Assembly: GCA_964519015.1 (NCBI GenBank) | Contig: CAZFHZ010000013.1 | Coordinates: 1-42,901, forward strand | Length of the DNA: 42,901 nucleotides | Reading direction: 5' to 3' | From: CAZFHZ01 sp964519015 | Lineage (GTDB): Bacteria; Blakebacterota; Blakebacteria; Blakebacterales; CAYUVJ01 | Part shown: positions 25,542-34,405 of the stretch, one piece after another | Layout of the letters: every line of letters starts with the position of its first letter | How positions within the stretch are numbered: position 1 is the first letter of the stretch | Notes under the pieces: model-generated | Told to the model about the DNA's origin: nothing | Database searches by the model: none | Seen by the model: only the letters and a program-made list of their open reading frames with translations | Program-made: the position numbers and the translations under genes

Positions 25542-25955
25542 TTACATGGCGTAGGGTGATGGACCGAGGGCCTTCACCGACTCGGTCATCTCCCGCATGA
25601 CCTCCGCGAACCGGCCACCTTCGGAGGCGGAGATCCATTCGAGTCGGAACCGTTCGGGCTCCAGTCCGAAGTCCTCCAGCAACAGCCCTATCGCCTCCGC
25701 TCTCCCTTCAGCCCGTTTGTTCCCTTCCAGGTAGTGGCAGTCCCCGATATGACACCCGCAGATGAGGACGGCGTCGGCCCCTTTGGTGAGGGCGTTGATG
25801 ACCAGGTTCGGGTGCACCATGCCGGTGCACATCACCCGGATGATCCTCGCGTTGGGCGGGTACTGGATCCGGGATGTGCCCGCCAGATCGGCTCCGGCAT
25901 AGGAACACCAGTTGCAGCAGAAGGCCAGGATCCTCGGTTCGAACTCAGCGGACAT
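25542..25955 (-). CDS. mvhD: MvhD, [2Fe-2S] linker subunit between hydrogenase and HdrA (canonical copy)
   Basis: 137 residues from the ATG two bases after the hdrA stop; a GGAGG inside the hdrA end serves as its ribosome site. All typical cysteines are present: FCCNWCSYAGADLAG (Cys13, 14, 17), VMCTGMVHP (Cys43) and ICGCHIGDCHY (Cys66, 68, 73). In the Mvh-Hdr complex of methanogens this subunit bridges MvhG and HdrA. The longer open frame upstream is in another frame of hdrA and is not coding. Confidence 0.94.
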   Translation of the reverse strand: MSAEFEPRILAFCCNWCSYAGADLAGTSRIQYPPNARIIRVMCTGMVHPNLVINALTKGADAVLICGCHIGDCHYLEGNKRAEGRAEAIGLLLEDFGLEPERFRLEWISASEGGRFAEVMREMTESVKALGPSPYAM

Positions 25956-25957
25956 CG

Positions 25958-28900
25958 TCAACCTCCAACCAGGAGCGCTTCGACCATGGCCGAAAGCTGA
26001 TCCAGTCTGAAGTGATCGACCACGATCCCCTCCTTGGGGCAGGTCGCCATGCAGACCCCGCACCCCTTGCAGATCGACGGATCGGACTCCACGGTCTTCT
26101 TGATCTGCCCCTGCTTCATGTACTCGATCAGGGTGATCGCCTGATAGGGGCAGGGCTCCACACAGTAGGCACAGCCGTCGCAATTCGCATCGATGACGCG
26201 CGAGATGGTGGGTTCCAGCGTGATCCTCTCCTTGGAGAGGAGAGTCGTTGCCCGGGCCGCCGCTGCCGAGGCCTGCATGATCGATTCATCCACCGATTTG
26301 GGGGCGTGGGCCGTGCCGCAGACCCACACACCATCGGTGGCGAAATCGACCGGGCGGAGCTTCATGTGCGCTTCCAGGAAGAACCCGTCCTGGTTGAGCG
26401 GCACCTTGAGGAACTGGGCCAGCCGGCCGTTCCCCTCGGGGGGCACGATCCCGGATGAGAGGACCAGCAGGTCGGCCTCGATCTCCAGCGGTATCTTGAG
26501 CAGGGCGTCGTTGACGGTCACCTTCACACCCGATCCGTTCCCTGCCACCAGCGGCTTGTCATCATCCTCGAACCGGATAAAGATCACGCCCGCCTCACGG
26601 GCGGCGGTGTAGAGCTCCTCCCTCATCCCGTAGGTCCGGATGTCGCGGTAGAGGACGGCCACCCTTGTTTCCGGATCGGCCTCCTTGATCCTCAGTGCGT
26701 TCGTGATGGCCGCCGTACAGCAGACCCGTGAGCAGTAAGGCCGCTCCTCGTCTCGTGATCCGACGCACTGGATCATCACCACGGTCTTCGCGCCGTTCAT
26801 CCCGCCGTTGCTTAAACGGTCACCCAGTTCGAGCTGGGTGATGACGTGGGGATCCTCGCCGTAGAGGTACTCGGTGGGTTTGTATTCTTCGGCACCGGTG
26901 GCCACGATCACCCCGCCGTGCTCGAATTCGACTTCACTCCCGTCCGCTTCCCGGACCTTCGACTGGAACCGGCCCAACGAACCGTCGATAGCCAGGATGG
27001 TGGCGCCCAGGTGAAGATGGATGTTCTCCGCGGCCCGGACCCGTCTGATCAGGGAAGCCAGGTCGTTGGCGGGATCACCGTGCCCGGCGATGTGATGGAT
27101 CCGCCTCAGCTTCCCTCCGAGTTCCGATTCCTTCTCGACCAGATGGACGGTGAAACCCTGATCGGCCAGGTCGAGCGCCGCGGTCATCCCGGCCACGCCC
27201 CCCCCGACCACCAGGGCGTCCTGGTTGATCCTCATGTACCGCTCCTGGAGGGGCTCCAGGAGGGCCGATTTGGCCACCGCCATCCGCAGGAGGTCTTTCG
27301 ACTTCGCCGTCGCCTCCGGATGCATCGACATGTGGACCCAGGAGCACTGGTCGCGGATGTTCGCCATCTCGAAAAGGTAGGGATTGAGCCCCCCCTCCCG
27401 CACCGTGTTCCGGAACAGGGGTTCATGGGTCCTCGGAGTGCAGGAAGCCACCACGACCCGGTTCAGATTCTCCTCCTTGATGACCCGCTTCATCTTCTCC
27501 TGGGTATCGGTGGAGCAGGTGTAGAGGTTTTCCTCCGCATAGACCACGTTAGGGAGTGTCTTCGCGTATTCGACGACATCGGGCACATCCACCACCCCGC
27601 CGATATTGGTTCCGCAGTGGCAGACGAAGACTCCGATCCGCGGCGCCTGACCCGTTATGTCAGTCTCCGGTGGATACGCGACCGACTCCACCAGTTTCCC
27701 GCGTTCCGAAGCGAGCAGTCCCATGGCTTTGGAGGCCGATCCGGAGGCCTGCATCACGGTCTCGGGGATGTCCTTCGGGTCGGTAAAGGGACCGCAGACG
27801 TAGATGCCGGGCCGCTCGGTCTCCATCGGGGTGAACCGGCCCGCCCGGTAGAATCCCCGTTCATCGAGGGATATCCCGAGCTTCTTGACGAGGTCCCGGC
27901 TGGACTCCGAGGGCGATAGCCCACAAGAGAGGACGACCAGGTCGAATGTCTCGGTGATTGGTCCTCCCCCGGCGGGGTGGTACTTCACCTTCAGATCGGA
28001 AGTGGCGGGATCCTCCTTGATCGCGGAGGGCCGGCACCGGACGTACCGGACACCGGCCTTCTTCGCCCGGTCGTAGTATGCGTCGAAGCCCTTCCCGAAA
28101 GCCCTGAGATCGATGTAGAAGATCGTGCACTGGAGGCCTGGTGCGTGCTCTATCGCTATGATCGAGTGTTTCGTTGCGTACATGCAGCATACGGAGGAGC
28201 ACCAGGGATGCTCTTCCTCCCTCGAGCCTACGCATTGGATGAAGGCTACCCGCTGTGGTGAAGTGCCGTCGGAGGGCCTCAGTATCGCCCCCCGGTAAGG
28301 CCCGGAGGCGGACAGGATCCTCTCGAACTGGAGCGAGGTGACGACGTTCGGGTAACGGCCAAAGCCTAACTCACCATCGAGCCCGGGATCGAAGAGCTCG
28401 AATCCGGGAGCGGCCACGATCGCTCCCACCTTGAGTTCTCTCACCTCATCGCCCAACCGGTAGTCGATCGCTCCCGGGCCACAGAGGTTCTTGCAGAGTC
28501 CACAGCCCAGACAGAGCTCACGGTCGATCGTGAAGATCCGGGGGATGGCCTGGGGGAAGAGGAGATAGACGGCGGGTCGTGAGGAGAGGCCCTGGTTGAA
28601 GACATCGCGGGTCTCGATCGGACAGTGTGCCATGCAGATCCCGCAGCCGGTGCACTTCTTCTCGTCCACGTACCGGGTCTTCCGCCTCAAGGTGACGTCG
28701 AAGCGACCGGCTTCTCCGGAGACTTGCTCGATCTCGGTATTGGTTAGGAGCTCGATGTTGTGGTGACGCGCTACTTCTACGAGTCGTGGGGCCATGGTGC
28801 ACATGGCGCAGTCGTTGGTGGGGAAGGTCTTGTCGAGCATGGCCATGACGCCGCCGATCGAAGAACCCCGCTCGAGCAGGTAGACCTTGAATGAGGATTC

Positions 28901-28981
28901 CGCCAGATCGAGGGCGGCCTGCATCCCCCCGATCCCTCCTCCGACGACGAGAACCGAGCCGGTCTTCTCCGATCCACTCAC
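25958..28981 (-). CDS. hdrA: HdrA, double-length flavoprotein (two HdrA modules in one chain)
   Basis: 1007 residues from a GTG. Module 1 (1-445) has FAD motif GGGIGG (14-19), DKTFPTNDCAMC (Cys58, 61), and two ferredoxin motifs, CTGCGICMAHC (110-120) and CLGCGLCKNLC (157-167). Module 2 begins at about 448 with the HdrA N-terminal domain (PRIGVFVCHCG), then a second FAD motif GGGVAG (593-598), then C-terminal ferredoxin motifs CDGCAYCVEPC and CKGCGVCMATC. Methanogen HdrA has one such unit (about 650 residues). HdrA is where electrons are split between ferredoxin and HdrBC. Two flavins in one chain could give two bifurcation or relay sites. The start overlaps the upstream mvhD-like stop (GTGA). 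Confidence 0.92.
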   Translation of the reverse strand: MSGSEKTGSVLVVGGGIGGMQAALDLAESSFKVYLLERGSSIGGVMAMLDKTFPTNDCAMCTMAPRLVEVARHHNIELLTNTEIEQVSGEAGRFDVTLRRKTRYVDEKKCTGCGICMAHCPIETRDVFNQGLSSRPAVYLLFPQAIPRIFTIDRELCLGCGLCKNLCGPGAIDYRLGDEVRELKVGAIVAAPGFELFDPGLDGELGFGRYPNVVTSLQFERILSASGPYRGAILRPSDGTSPQRVAFIQCVGSREEEHPWCSSVCCMYATKHSIIAIEHAPGLQCTIFYIDLRAFGKGFDAYYDRAKKAGVRYVRCRPSAIKEDPATSDLKVKYHPAGGGPITETFDLVVLSCGLSPSESSRDLVKKLGISLDERGFYRAGRFTPMETERPGIYVCGPFTDPKDIPETVMQASGSASKAMGLLASERGKLVESVAYPPETDITGQAPRIGVFVCHCGTNIGGVVDVPDVVEYAKTLPNVVYAEENLYTCSTDTQEKMKRVIKEENLNRVVVASCTPRTHEPLFRNTVREGGLNPYLFEMANIRDQCSWVHMSMHPEATAKSKDLLRMAVAKSALLEPLQERYMRINQDALVVGGGVAGMTAALDLADQGFTVHLVEKESELGGKLRRIHHIAGHGDPANDLASLIRRVRAAENIHLHLGATILAIDGSLGRFQSKVREADGSEVEFEHGGVIVATGAEEYKPTEYLYGEDPHVITQLELGDRLSNGGMNGAKTVVMIQCVGSRDEERPYCSRVCCTAAITNALRIKEADPETRVAVLYRDIRTYGMREELYTAAREAGVIFIRFEDDDKPLVAGNGSGVKVTVNDALLKIPLEIEADLLVLSSGIVPPEGNGRLAQFLKVPLNQDGFFLEAHMKLRPVDFATDGVWVCGTAHAPKSVDESIMQASAAAARATTLLSKERITLEPTISRVIDANCDGCAYCVEPCPYQAITLIEYMKQGQIKKTVESDPSICKGCGVCMATCPKEGIVVDHFRLDQLSAMVEALLVGG

Positions 28982-29721
28982 CGTGCCACCTCCTTGAAGA
29001 GCGGCGGATTCTCGTGGCCTTCGATGGCCACCCAGCCGAGCCCGATGAGGTCGGAGACTTCCACCATCACTTCCCGCGGTGAGAGCCCCAGATGCGATGC
29101 CACGTCGGCCACACTCTTCGCTTGGCTCCTCACCTCCCGGATGATGCTGATGCGCCGGTACTCGGATCTCAGCAGTCCATCGAGATCCGCATCGTAATCC
29201 TCGGCCGCGACGGTCTCCCCGAAGGCATTACCGTCGGCCACGATGTCCGGACCGCGCCCGATGAGCCAACGGATCTTCTCCGAGGAGAAGGCCTCGTGCA
29301 GCGCATGCAGTCGTTCGAGGGATGCCTCATCCCGGGCGAGCGGTCCATAGGTCGCCAGATCGGCCTCGAAACGGGTGATCGTCTCGGCGAAACCCTCGGC
29401 ATCTTCGGAAGAGAGGAAGAGCGCCCTGACCCGGTCCGGTTCCACTCCGATGATCGTGAGCCCCTTCCGGACCCAGCGGAGGCGCTCATAGCATCTGAAG
29501 TTGCCGATCTCGTGCCGCGAATCCCCCTCCGTGCAGCCCAGGACGATGACACCGCTGGCGCCATCGATGAGAGGTTCGATCAACCAGACCGGGTCCACCC
29601 TCCCCGTGCACTCGACCCGGATGGTGCGCAGGTTAGGCGGATAGACAATCCCCCGGTATCCGGCCAGATCGGCGGCAGCGTACCCTCCCCATTCGCAGAC
29701 GAATGCCACAATCTTGTTCAT
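28978..29721 (-). CDS. Second MvhD-like subunit with a C-terminal winged-helix-like extension
   Basis: 247 residues. Residues 1-130 follow the MvhD pattern (YAAADLAGYRGIVYPPN, RVECTGRVDP, GVIVLGCTEGD, EIGNFRCYER). Compared with the canonical copy, the cysteines equivalent to Cys13, 17, 66 and 73 are missing; Cys9, 38 and 63 remain, plus Cys77. Cluster binding is therefore doubtful or altered. Residues about 185-247 look like a winged helix (EYRRISIIREVRSQAKSVADVASHLGLSPREVMVEVSDLI), an addition not expected for MvhD. It may be a structural linker between two HdrA units or a DNA/protein contact domain. It overlaps both neighbouring hdrA genes by 4 bases. Confidence 0.78.
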   Translation of the reverse strand: MNKIVAFVCEWGGYAAADLAGYRGIVYPPNLRTIRVECTGRVDPVWLIEPLIDGASGVIVLGCTEGDSRHEIGNFRCYERLRWVRKGLTIIGVEPDRVRALFLSSEDAEGFAETITRFEADLATYGPLARDEASLERLHALHEAFSSEKIRWLIGRGPDIVADGNAFGETVAAEDYDADLDGLLRSEYRRISIIREVRSQAKSVADVASHLGLSPREVMVEVSDLIGLGWVAIEGHENPPLFKEVAR

Positions 29722-31379
29722 ATCATCACCGCGGCTTTAATCGCCGGCCTGATTTGTTCGTCCGAGTAGTAGGCGGCTCGGATCGCGAAGGACGGGCAGG
29801 AGGCGACACACGTTCCGCAGCCTTTGCAGAGCGTCGCCTGTACCCGGGCCTTGTTCCCCTCCGATGTCTCTGAGACCTGGATTGCACCCCAGGCGCACAT
29901 CGACATGCAGAGATGGCATCCGATACACAGCGTCTCATCCACCGACGCCACAATCGGTCGGGCCACGACCCGGCCCGCTTCGAGGAAAGCCGCCGCCCGG
30001 GAGGCCATCTCGAAGGCCTGATACATCGATTCCTCCGGTGAGGCGGGCCAGTGCGCCGAGCCAACGACGTAGATCCCCCGACCGGTATAGTCGAGTGGCT
30101 TCAGACGCATCGTCGGCTCGGGGATGAATCCGAAGGCATCGGCCTTGATGCCGAGCCGTTCGACCGTCTCGCGGGTCTTCTGGTTCGGGACCTGTCCCAC
30201 GGAGAGGACGATCAAATCGTAGAGGAAAGCGATCTCCTTCCCGGTCATGGTATCGGCCAGGGTCACCCGTCCATCCTCCACCACCGGGGGTGAGGCTTCA
30301 TCGAAGCGATAGAACTCGACCCCCGCTGCCCGGGCACGCTTGACCGCCCGCTCGGTCAGACAGCCCATCTCGAGGTCCCGGAAGAGGATCGCCACCCTGG
30401 AATCGGGCCATTTCTGGCGCGCTTCGGTCGCGTTCCGGACGGCGTCCGCGCAACAGACCCGCGAGCAGTAGGGCCTTTTTTCATTCCGAGAACCAACGCA
30501 CTGGATCATGACGATCGAGACCGGTGCTTCCTTTGGTTCGCGGTCGTAGAGGAGCTCCTCGAACTCCTCCTGGGTCCTCACCTTCCGACCATCGTGGCCG
30601 TACGCCCCACCGGTCGGTGCCGCCGCCGATCCGGTCGCCAGGACGATCGCCCCGACCCGTTCGTATTTATCACCTTCCGGCGTCTCGATCTCGACATCGA
30701 ATCCCCCGGGTTCCCGGTCCACCTTGGACAGCCGGGAGGAGAGTAGGACCTCTACCGACGGGTTGGCGCTGAGCCTGGCCTTGAGATCCGACACCACGTC
30801 CGTGTCTCCCCGGTGGACCATCCACGGCCTGCGCTTGCTGAGGTAGCCACCTAGGGTCTCCCCCTGCTCCACCACGATGACCTCACAATCGGCGGCCGCG
30901 AGCGTATCGGCCGCGATGAGGCCGCAGAGGCCCCCACCCAGCACCAGGGCCCTCTTCTCGGTGGGTGCCGTGATCTCCTCGAGGGGCTGCAGCTCGACCG
31001 CGCGCGCGATCCCCATCATGATCTGGTCGATGGCGCGTTCGGTCGCCCCCTCGGGATGTACGGCCGCGCACTGGTCCCTGAGGTTGACGATCTCCAGCAG
31101 GTAGCGATTGAGGCCCGCCTCTTCCAGGGCCTGCTCGAAGATCCGGCGGTGTGTCCGGTAGGAACATCCCGCTACGATGAGGCGATCGAGCTCATGCTCC
31201 CGGAAGATCTCCTTCAATCGGGCCAGCCCGGGTCGCAAACACCAGAGCGGATGCTTCTCCACATGGACCACCGACTCCTGCGCGGAGATAAGGGAGGAGA
31301 TGGAATCGAGATCGAGCCGCTCTCTCATCTCGGGCCGGCACATGCAGAGCAGGACACCGATCCTGGGCTCACCACTCAT
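29718..31379 (-). CDS. hdrA: HdrA-like flavoprotein, short form (equivalent to module 2 of the long HdrA)
   Basis: 553 residues. An N-terminal HdrA domain (PRIGVLLCMCRPEM, with the usual CHCG changed to CMCR) leads to FAD motif GGGLCG (148-153), QCVGSRNEKRPYCSRVCC and two C-terminal ferredoxin motifs, CIGCHLCMSMC and CKGCGTCVASC. It lacks the module-1 half of its larger neighbour. It sits between the NuoEF/HoxU genes and the second MvhD, which suggests it receives electrons from the NAD(H) arm, though this is inference from order. Start and stop both overlap neighbours (ATGA), showing strict coupling. Confidence 0.88.
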   Translation of the reverse strand: MSGEPRIGVLLCMCRPEMRERLDLDSISSLISAQESVVHVEKHPLWCLRPGLARLKEIFREHELDRLIVAGCSYRTHRRIFEQALEEAGLNRYLLEIVNLRDQCAAVHPEGATERAIDQIMMGIARAVELQPLEEITAPTEKRALVLGGGLCGLIAADTLAAADCEVIVVEQGETLGGYLSKRRPWMVHRGDTDVVSDLKARLSANPSVEVLLSSRLSKVDREPGGFDVEIETPEGDKYERVGAIVLATGSAAAPTGGAYGHDGRKVRTQEEFEELLYDREPKEAPVSIVMIQCVGSRNEKRPYCSRVCCADAVRNATEARQKWPDSRVAILFRDLEMGCLTERAVKRARAAGVEFYRFDEASPPVVEDGRVTLADTMTGKEIAFLYDLIVLSVGQVPNQKTRETVERLGIKADAFGFIPEPTMRLKPLDYTGRGIYVVGSAHWPASPEESMYQAFEMASRAAAFLEAGRVVARPIVASVDETLCIGCHLCMSMCAWGAIQVSETSEGNKARVQATLCKGCGTCVASCPSFAIRAAYYSDEQIRPAIKAAVMI

Positions 31380-32107
31380 CCCGACACCTCCTCGACCCGT
31401 GTTGCCTCACCATTCGGACCCGCGATACCCAGCAGGGTCGCCGGATCCTCATGGAAGCGCGGCACCATCTGCCATCCGCTGCAGATGAGACATCTCCGCT
31501 CATCGTCCTGGCGGTGCCAGACATGCGCGGTTTCCCGGGCATGGAGGTCATCCACCTTCAGATAGTTTGTCCGACAGACGGTCACGCAGGTGGCGCAGCC
31601 GATGCACGCCTCGGTCCTCCGCCGGAAGAAGGGGACGACCCGGGAATCGACGCCTCGTTCGGAGAAATCGATCGCGGCGGCACCGACGACTTCGGCACAG
31701 ATACGGGCGCAGAGACCGCACATGATGCAGTCGTTCTGTTCCTCCTTCCGGAAGGAGAACCGACCCGGCACCTCGACCCCGAGCGTCTCGGCGATCTCGA
31801 TCAGTTCCTCGGCATCGGGCGACTTCGCCAGGAGGAGCTCGAGCACCAGGCGTCTCGCCCTGCGGATCCGCTCGGAGTCGGTCGTGACCTGGATACCGTT
31901 CTCCACCGGATAGGTGCAGGAGGCGGTCAGTCGGGTCCTCCCGCCGGCGCTGATCTCCACCACGCAGAGCCGGCAGGCGCCGTAGGCGGATACCGCCTCA
32001 TCGAAGCAGAGGGTTGGGATCTCGATCCCGAGGGACTTGGCTGCCTCCAGGACAGTCGTTCCCTCCTCGAATTCGACCTCCCGGCCATCGATCGTGAACC
32101 GGACCAT
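31376..32107 (-). CDS. hoxU: HoxU/NuoG-N-terminal-like iron-sulfur protein
   Basis: 243 residues. A [2Fe-2S] ferredoxin domain (Cys34, 45, 48, 64, NuoG spacing) is followed by two [4Fe-4S] motifs, CIMCGLCARIC (127-137) and CIGCATCVTVC (168-178). The His-Cys cluster that NuoG and HydA carry in between (HPLDC...C..C) is missing: that stretch reads LLLAKSPDAEELIEIAETLG. A further CLIC pair (206, 209) lies near the end. There is no [FeFe] H-cluster or molybdopterin domain. It would carry electrons from NuoF to the HdrA-type proteins. It overlaps the short hdrA by 4 bases. Confidence 0.88.
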   Translation of the reverse strand: MVRFTIDGREVEFEEGTTVLEAAKSLGIEIPTLCFDEAVSAYGACRLCVVEISAGGRTRLTASCTYPVENGIQVTTDSERIRRARRLVLELLLAKSPDAEELIEIAETLGVEVPGRFSFRKEEQNDCIMCGLCARICAEVVGAAAIDFSERGVDSRVVPFFRRRTEACIGCATCVTVCRTNYLKVDDLHARETAHVWHRQDDERRCLICSGWQMVPRFHEDPATLLGIAGPNGEATRVEEVSG

Positions 32108-32120
32108 CCTAACCTCCCTG

Positions 32121-33953
32121 CTAGGCCGTCACCGTCTCGGCGGTGACCGGAACCCGGTCACGCTTGACCACCGCCCGGATCTTCTTCGGACAGGAGTCGA
32201 GGCAGGCTCCGCAATGGGTACATAGCGACATGTCGATCACGTGGACTTCCTTCACCTCACCGCTGATCGCTCCGATGGGACAGGTCTTGGCGCAGAGGAG
32301 GCACCCGACGCATTTCTCCGGATCGATCCAGTACTCGATCATGTCCTTACAGACCAGCGCCGGGCAGCGCTTCTCCACGATGTGCGCCTTGTATTCATCG
32401 AGGAAGTAGTTGAGGGTCGAGAGGACCGGATTGGGCGCCGTCTGGCCGAGACCGCAGAGGGAGAGTTCCTTGATACCCTCGCCGAGCTCCTTGAGGGTGT
32501 CCAGGTCCTCCAGCGTGCCCTCCCCCCGCGTGATCTTGTCGAGGATGTCCCACATCAACCTCGTTCCGTTCCGGCAGGGCGTGCACTTGCCGCACGATTC
32601 GTCCATGGTGAAGCCGAGGAAGTACTTGGCCATGTCCACCATGCAGGTTGACTCGTCCAGCACGATGAGTCCGCCCGACCCCATGATCGAGCCCGCCTCC
32701 GTGAGCCTCTCGTAATCCACCGGGATATCGATCATGGACGCCGGGATGCAGCCGCCGGAGGGACCGCCGGTCTGGACCGCTTTGAGCGCCTTCCCCTCCG
32801 GGACACCGCCGCCGATGTCGTACACGATGGTCCCGAGCTTGATCCCCATCGGCACTTCCACCAGGCCGGTGTTGGTGACCTTGCCCACCAGCGAGAAGAT
32901 CTTCGTCCCCTTTGATTTCTCGGTGCCGATCGAGGAGAACCATGCTGCGCCCCGGTTGATGATCACGGGGACGTTCGCCCACGTCTCCACGTTGTTGTTG
33001 TTGGTCGGCTTTCCGTACAGCCCGCTCTGGGCGGGGAACGGCGGCCGTGAATGGGGTCGGCCCGGTCTCCCCTCGATAGAGGCGATGAGGGCCGTCTCCT
33101 CCCCGCAGACGAAAGCTCCGCCCCCCCTCACCACATTCAGGGTGAAGGAGAAACCGGTTCCGAGGATGTCCTCCCCCAGGAGGCCGTAATCCTCGGCTGC
33201 TCCGATCGCCTTCACGATCCGTTGGAGTGCAAGGGGGTACTCATCCCGCACGTACACGAAGCCCTCGGAGGCGCCGATCGCCTTCGCCCCGATCGTCATA
33301 CCTTCGATGATGGCGTGCGGATCGGCCTCGAGCACCGACCGGTCCATGAAAGCCCCGGGGTCCCCCTCATCGGCGTTGCAGATGAGGTACTTCGGTTCCC
33401 CCGGAGCGTTGCGGCAGATCTCCCACTTCACCCCGGTGGGAAATCCGGCCCCTCCGCGACCGCGCAGTCCCGAGGCCTTGACCTCCGCCAAGATCTCTTC
33501 GGACGTCATCGTGGTGAGCGCCTTCGCGAGGGCCGTGTAGCCATCGGTGGCGATATACTCGTCGATCTTCTCCGGATTGATGAGACCCCGGTTCCTGAGG
33601 ACGATGAGCTGCTGGTGCTTGAAGAAATCGATGTCCTCGAGTTTGGGGACCGGGCTTTCACCCTTGGTGGGGACGTACATCAGATTCTTGACCGGTCGTC
33701 CCTTGAGGCAGTGCTCCTCCACCAGGAGGGGTATGTCCTTCTCGCTCACCTGCTGGTAGAAGATGCCGTCCGGCTGGAAGACGATGATCGGCCCCCGCTC
33801 GCAGAAGCCGTTACATCCGGTCGGCACGACCTGGATCTCATCCTCCAGACCCTGCTCGACGATCTCTCTCTCGAGCGCGGTCTTGACCGCGAAGGAGCGG
33901 TTCGAGACGCAGCCGGTCCCGGCGCAGACGAGGAGGTGGGCTCGGTACGGCAT
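32121..33953 (-). CDS. nuoF: NuoF/HndC-like NAD(H)-binding flavoprotein
   Basis: 610 residues from the ATG at 33953, which shares one base with the nuoE stop (TGATG). Domain order: thioredoxin-like [2Fe-2S] domain (Cys10, 15, 47, 51), FMN/NAD(H) domain with GLRGRGGAGFPTGVKWE and NADEGDPGAFMDR, SLBB-like middle, N3-type cluster ESCGKCTPCRNG, and a C-terminal pair of ferredoxin motifs (CVGCLLCAKTC, CTHCGACLDSC). This extended form is typical of bifurcating hydrogenases (HydB/HndC) rather than respiratory complex I. It exchanges a hydride with NAD+ or NADP+ and may be a bifurcation site. The cofactor preference cannot be read here. Confidence 0.93.
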   Translation of the reverse strand: MPYRAHLLVCAGTGCVSNRSFAVKTALEREIVEQGLEDEIQVVPTGCNGFCERGPIIVFQPDGIFYQQVSEKDIPLLVEEHCLKGRPVKNLMYVPTKGESPVPKLEDIDFFKHQQLIVLRNRGLINPEKIDEYIATDGYTALAKALTTMTSEEILAEVKASGLRGRGGAGFPTGVKWEICRNAPGEPKYLICNADEGDPGAFMDRSVLEADPHAIIEGMTIGAKAIGASEGFVYVRDEYPLALQRIVKAIGAAEDYGLLGEDILGTGFSFTLNVVRGGGAFVCGEETALIASIEGRPGRPHSRPPFPAQSGLYGKPTNNNNVETWANVPVIINRGAAWFSSIGTEKSKGTKIFSLVGKVTNTGLVEVPMGIKLGTIVYDIGGGVPEGKALKAVQTGGPSGGCIPASMIDIPVDYERLTEAGSIMGSGGLIVLDESTCMVDMAKYFLGFTMDESCGKCTPCRNGTRLMWDILDKITRGEGTLEDLDTLKELGEGIKELSLCGLGQTAPNPVLSTLNYFLDEYKAHIVEKRCPALVCKDMIEYWIDPEKCVGCLLCAKTCPIGAISGEVKEVHVIDMSLCTHCGACLDSCPKKIRAVVKRDRVPVTAETVTA

Positions 33954-34405
33954 CAGGTGTACTCCTTGAGCATCTTCACGACATCCTTCGTCTCGAGTCT
34001 TCCGTGGAAGTTCTGGTCGATAACGACGACCGGTGCCAGACCGCAGCAGCCGACGCAACGGACACACTCGACGCTGAAATTCTCATCCTCGGTCATCTCA
34101 CCGATCTCGATGCCCAGGTTGTCGAGGATCGATTGCTCGATCCTTGGTGCACCCCGGACGTGGCAGGCCGTGCCCAGGCATACCTGGACCAGGTGGCGGC
34201 CCCGGGGCTTGAGTGAGAAGGACCGGTAGAACGTGGCCAGCCCGTATATCTGCGTCAGCGGGATGCCCAGCCTCAGTGCGGTTACCCGGAGCGCAGACTC
34301 GGGTAGCCACATGAGTTCCTTCTGCAGATCCTGGAGGATCGCGATCGCCGCCGCCGGTTGCCCCTGGTGCTTCTCGATGATCCCTCTGACCGCGGTTATC
34401 GGCAT
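33953..34405 (-). CDS. nuoE: NuoE/HndA-like [2Fe-2S] subunit
   Basis: 150 residues. A helical N-terminus (GIIEKHQGQPAAAIAILQDLQ, YGLATFYRSF) and a thioredoxin-like [2Fe-2S] domain with Cys76, Cys81, Cys117 and Cys121 (CLGTAC...CVGCC). This is the standard partner of NuoF in diaphorase modules. Its ATG overlaps the upstream ferredoxin stop (TAATG), and its stop overlaps the nuoF start. Confidence 0.93.
   Translation of the reverse strand: MPITAVRGIIEKHQGQPAAAIAILQDLQKELMWLPESALRVTALRLGIPLTQIYGLATFYRSFSLKPRGRHLVQVCLGTACHVRGAPRIEQSILDNLGIEIGEMTEDENFSVECVRCVGCCGLAPVVVIDQNFHGRLETKDVVKMLKEYT

Noticed and set aside
25958..31379. Possible selenocysteine (in-frame TGA) in the hdrA or mvhA genes
   Set aside because: Both hdrA genes and mvhA read through with Cys at the expected places and no internal TGA, so no selenocysteine is needed.
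33051..34229. 392-residue plus-strand frame over nuoE and nuoF
   Set aside because: The minus-strand genes have complete cluster motifs; this frame has none.
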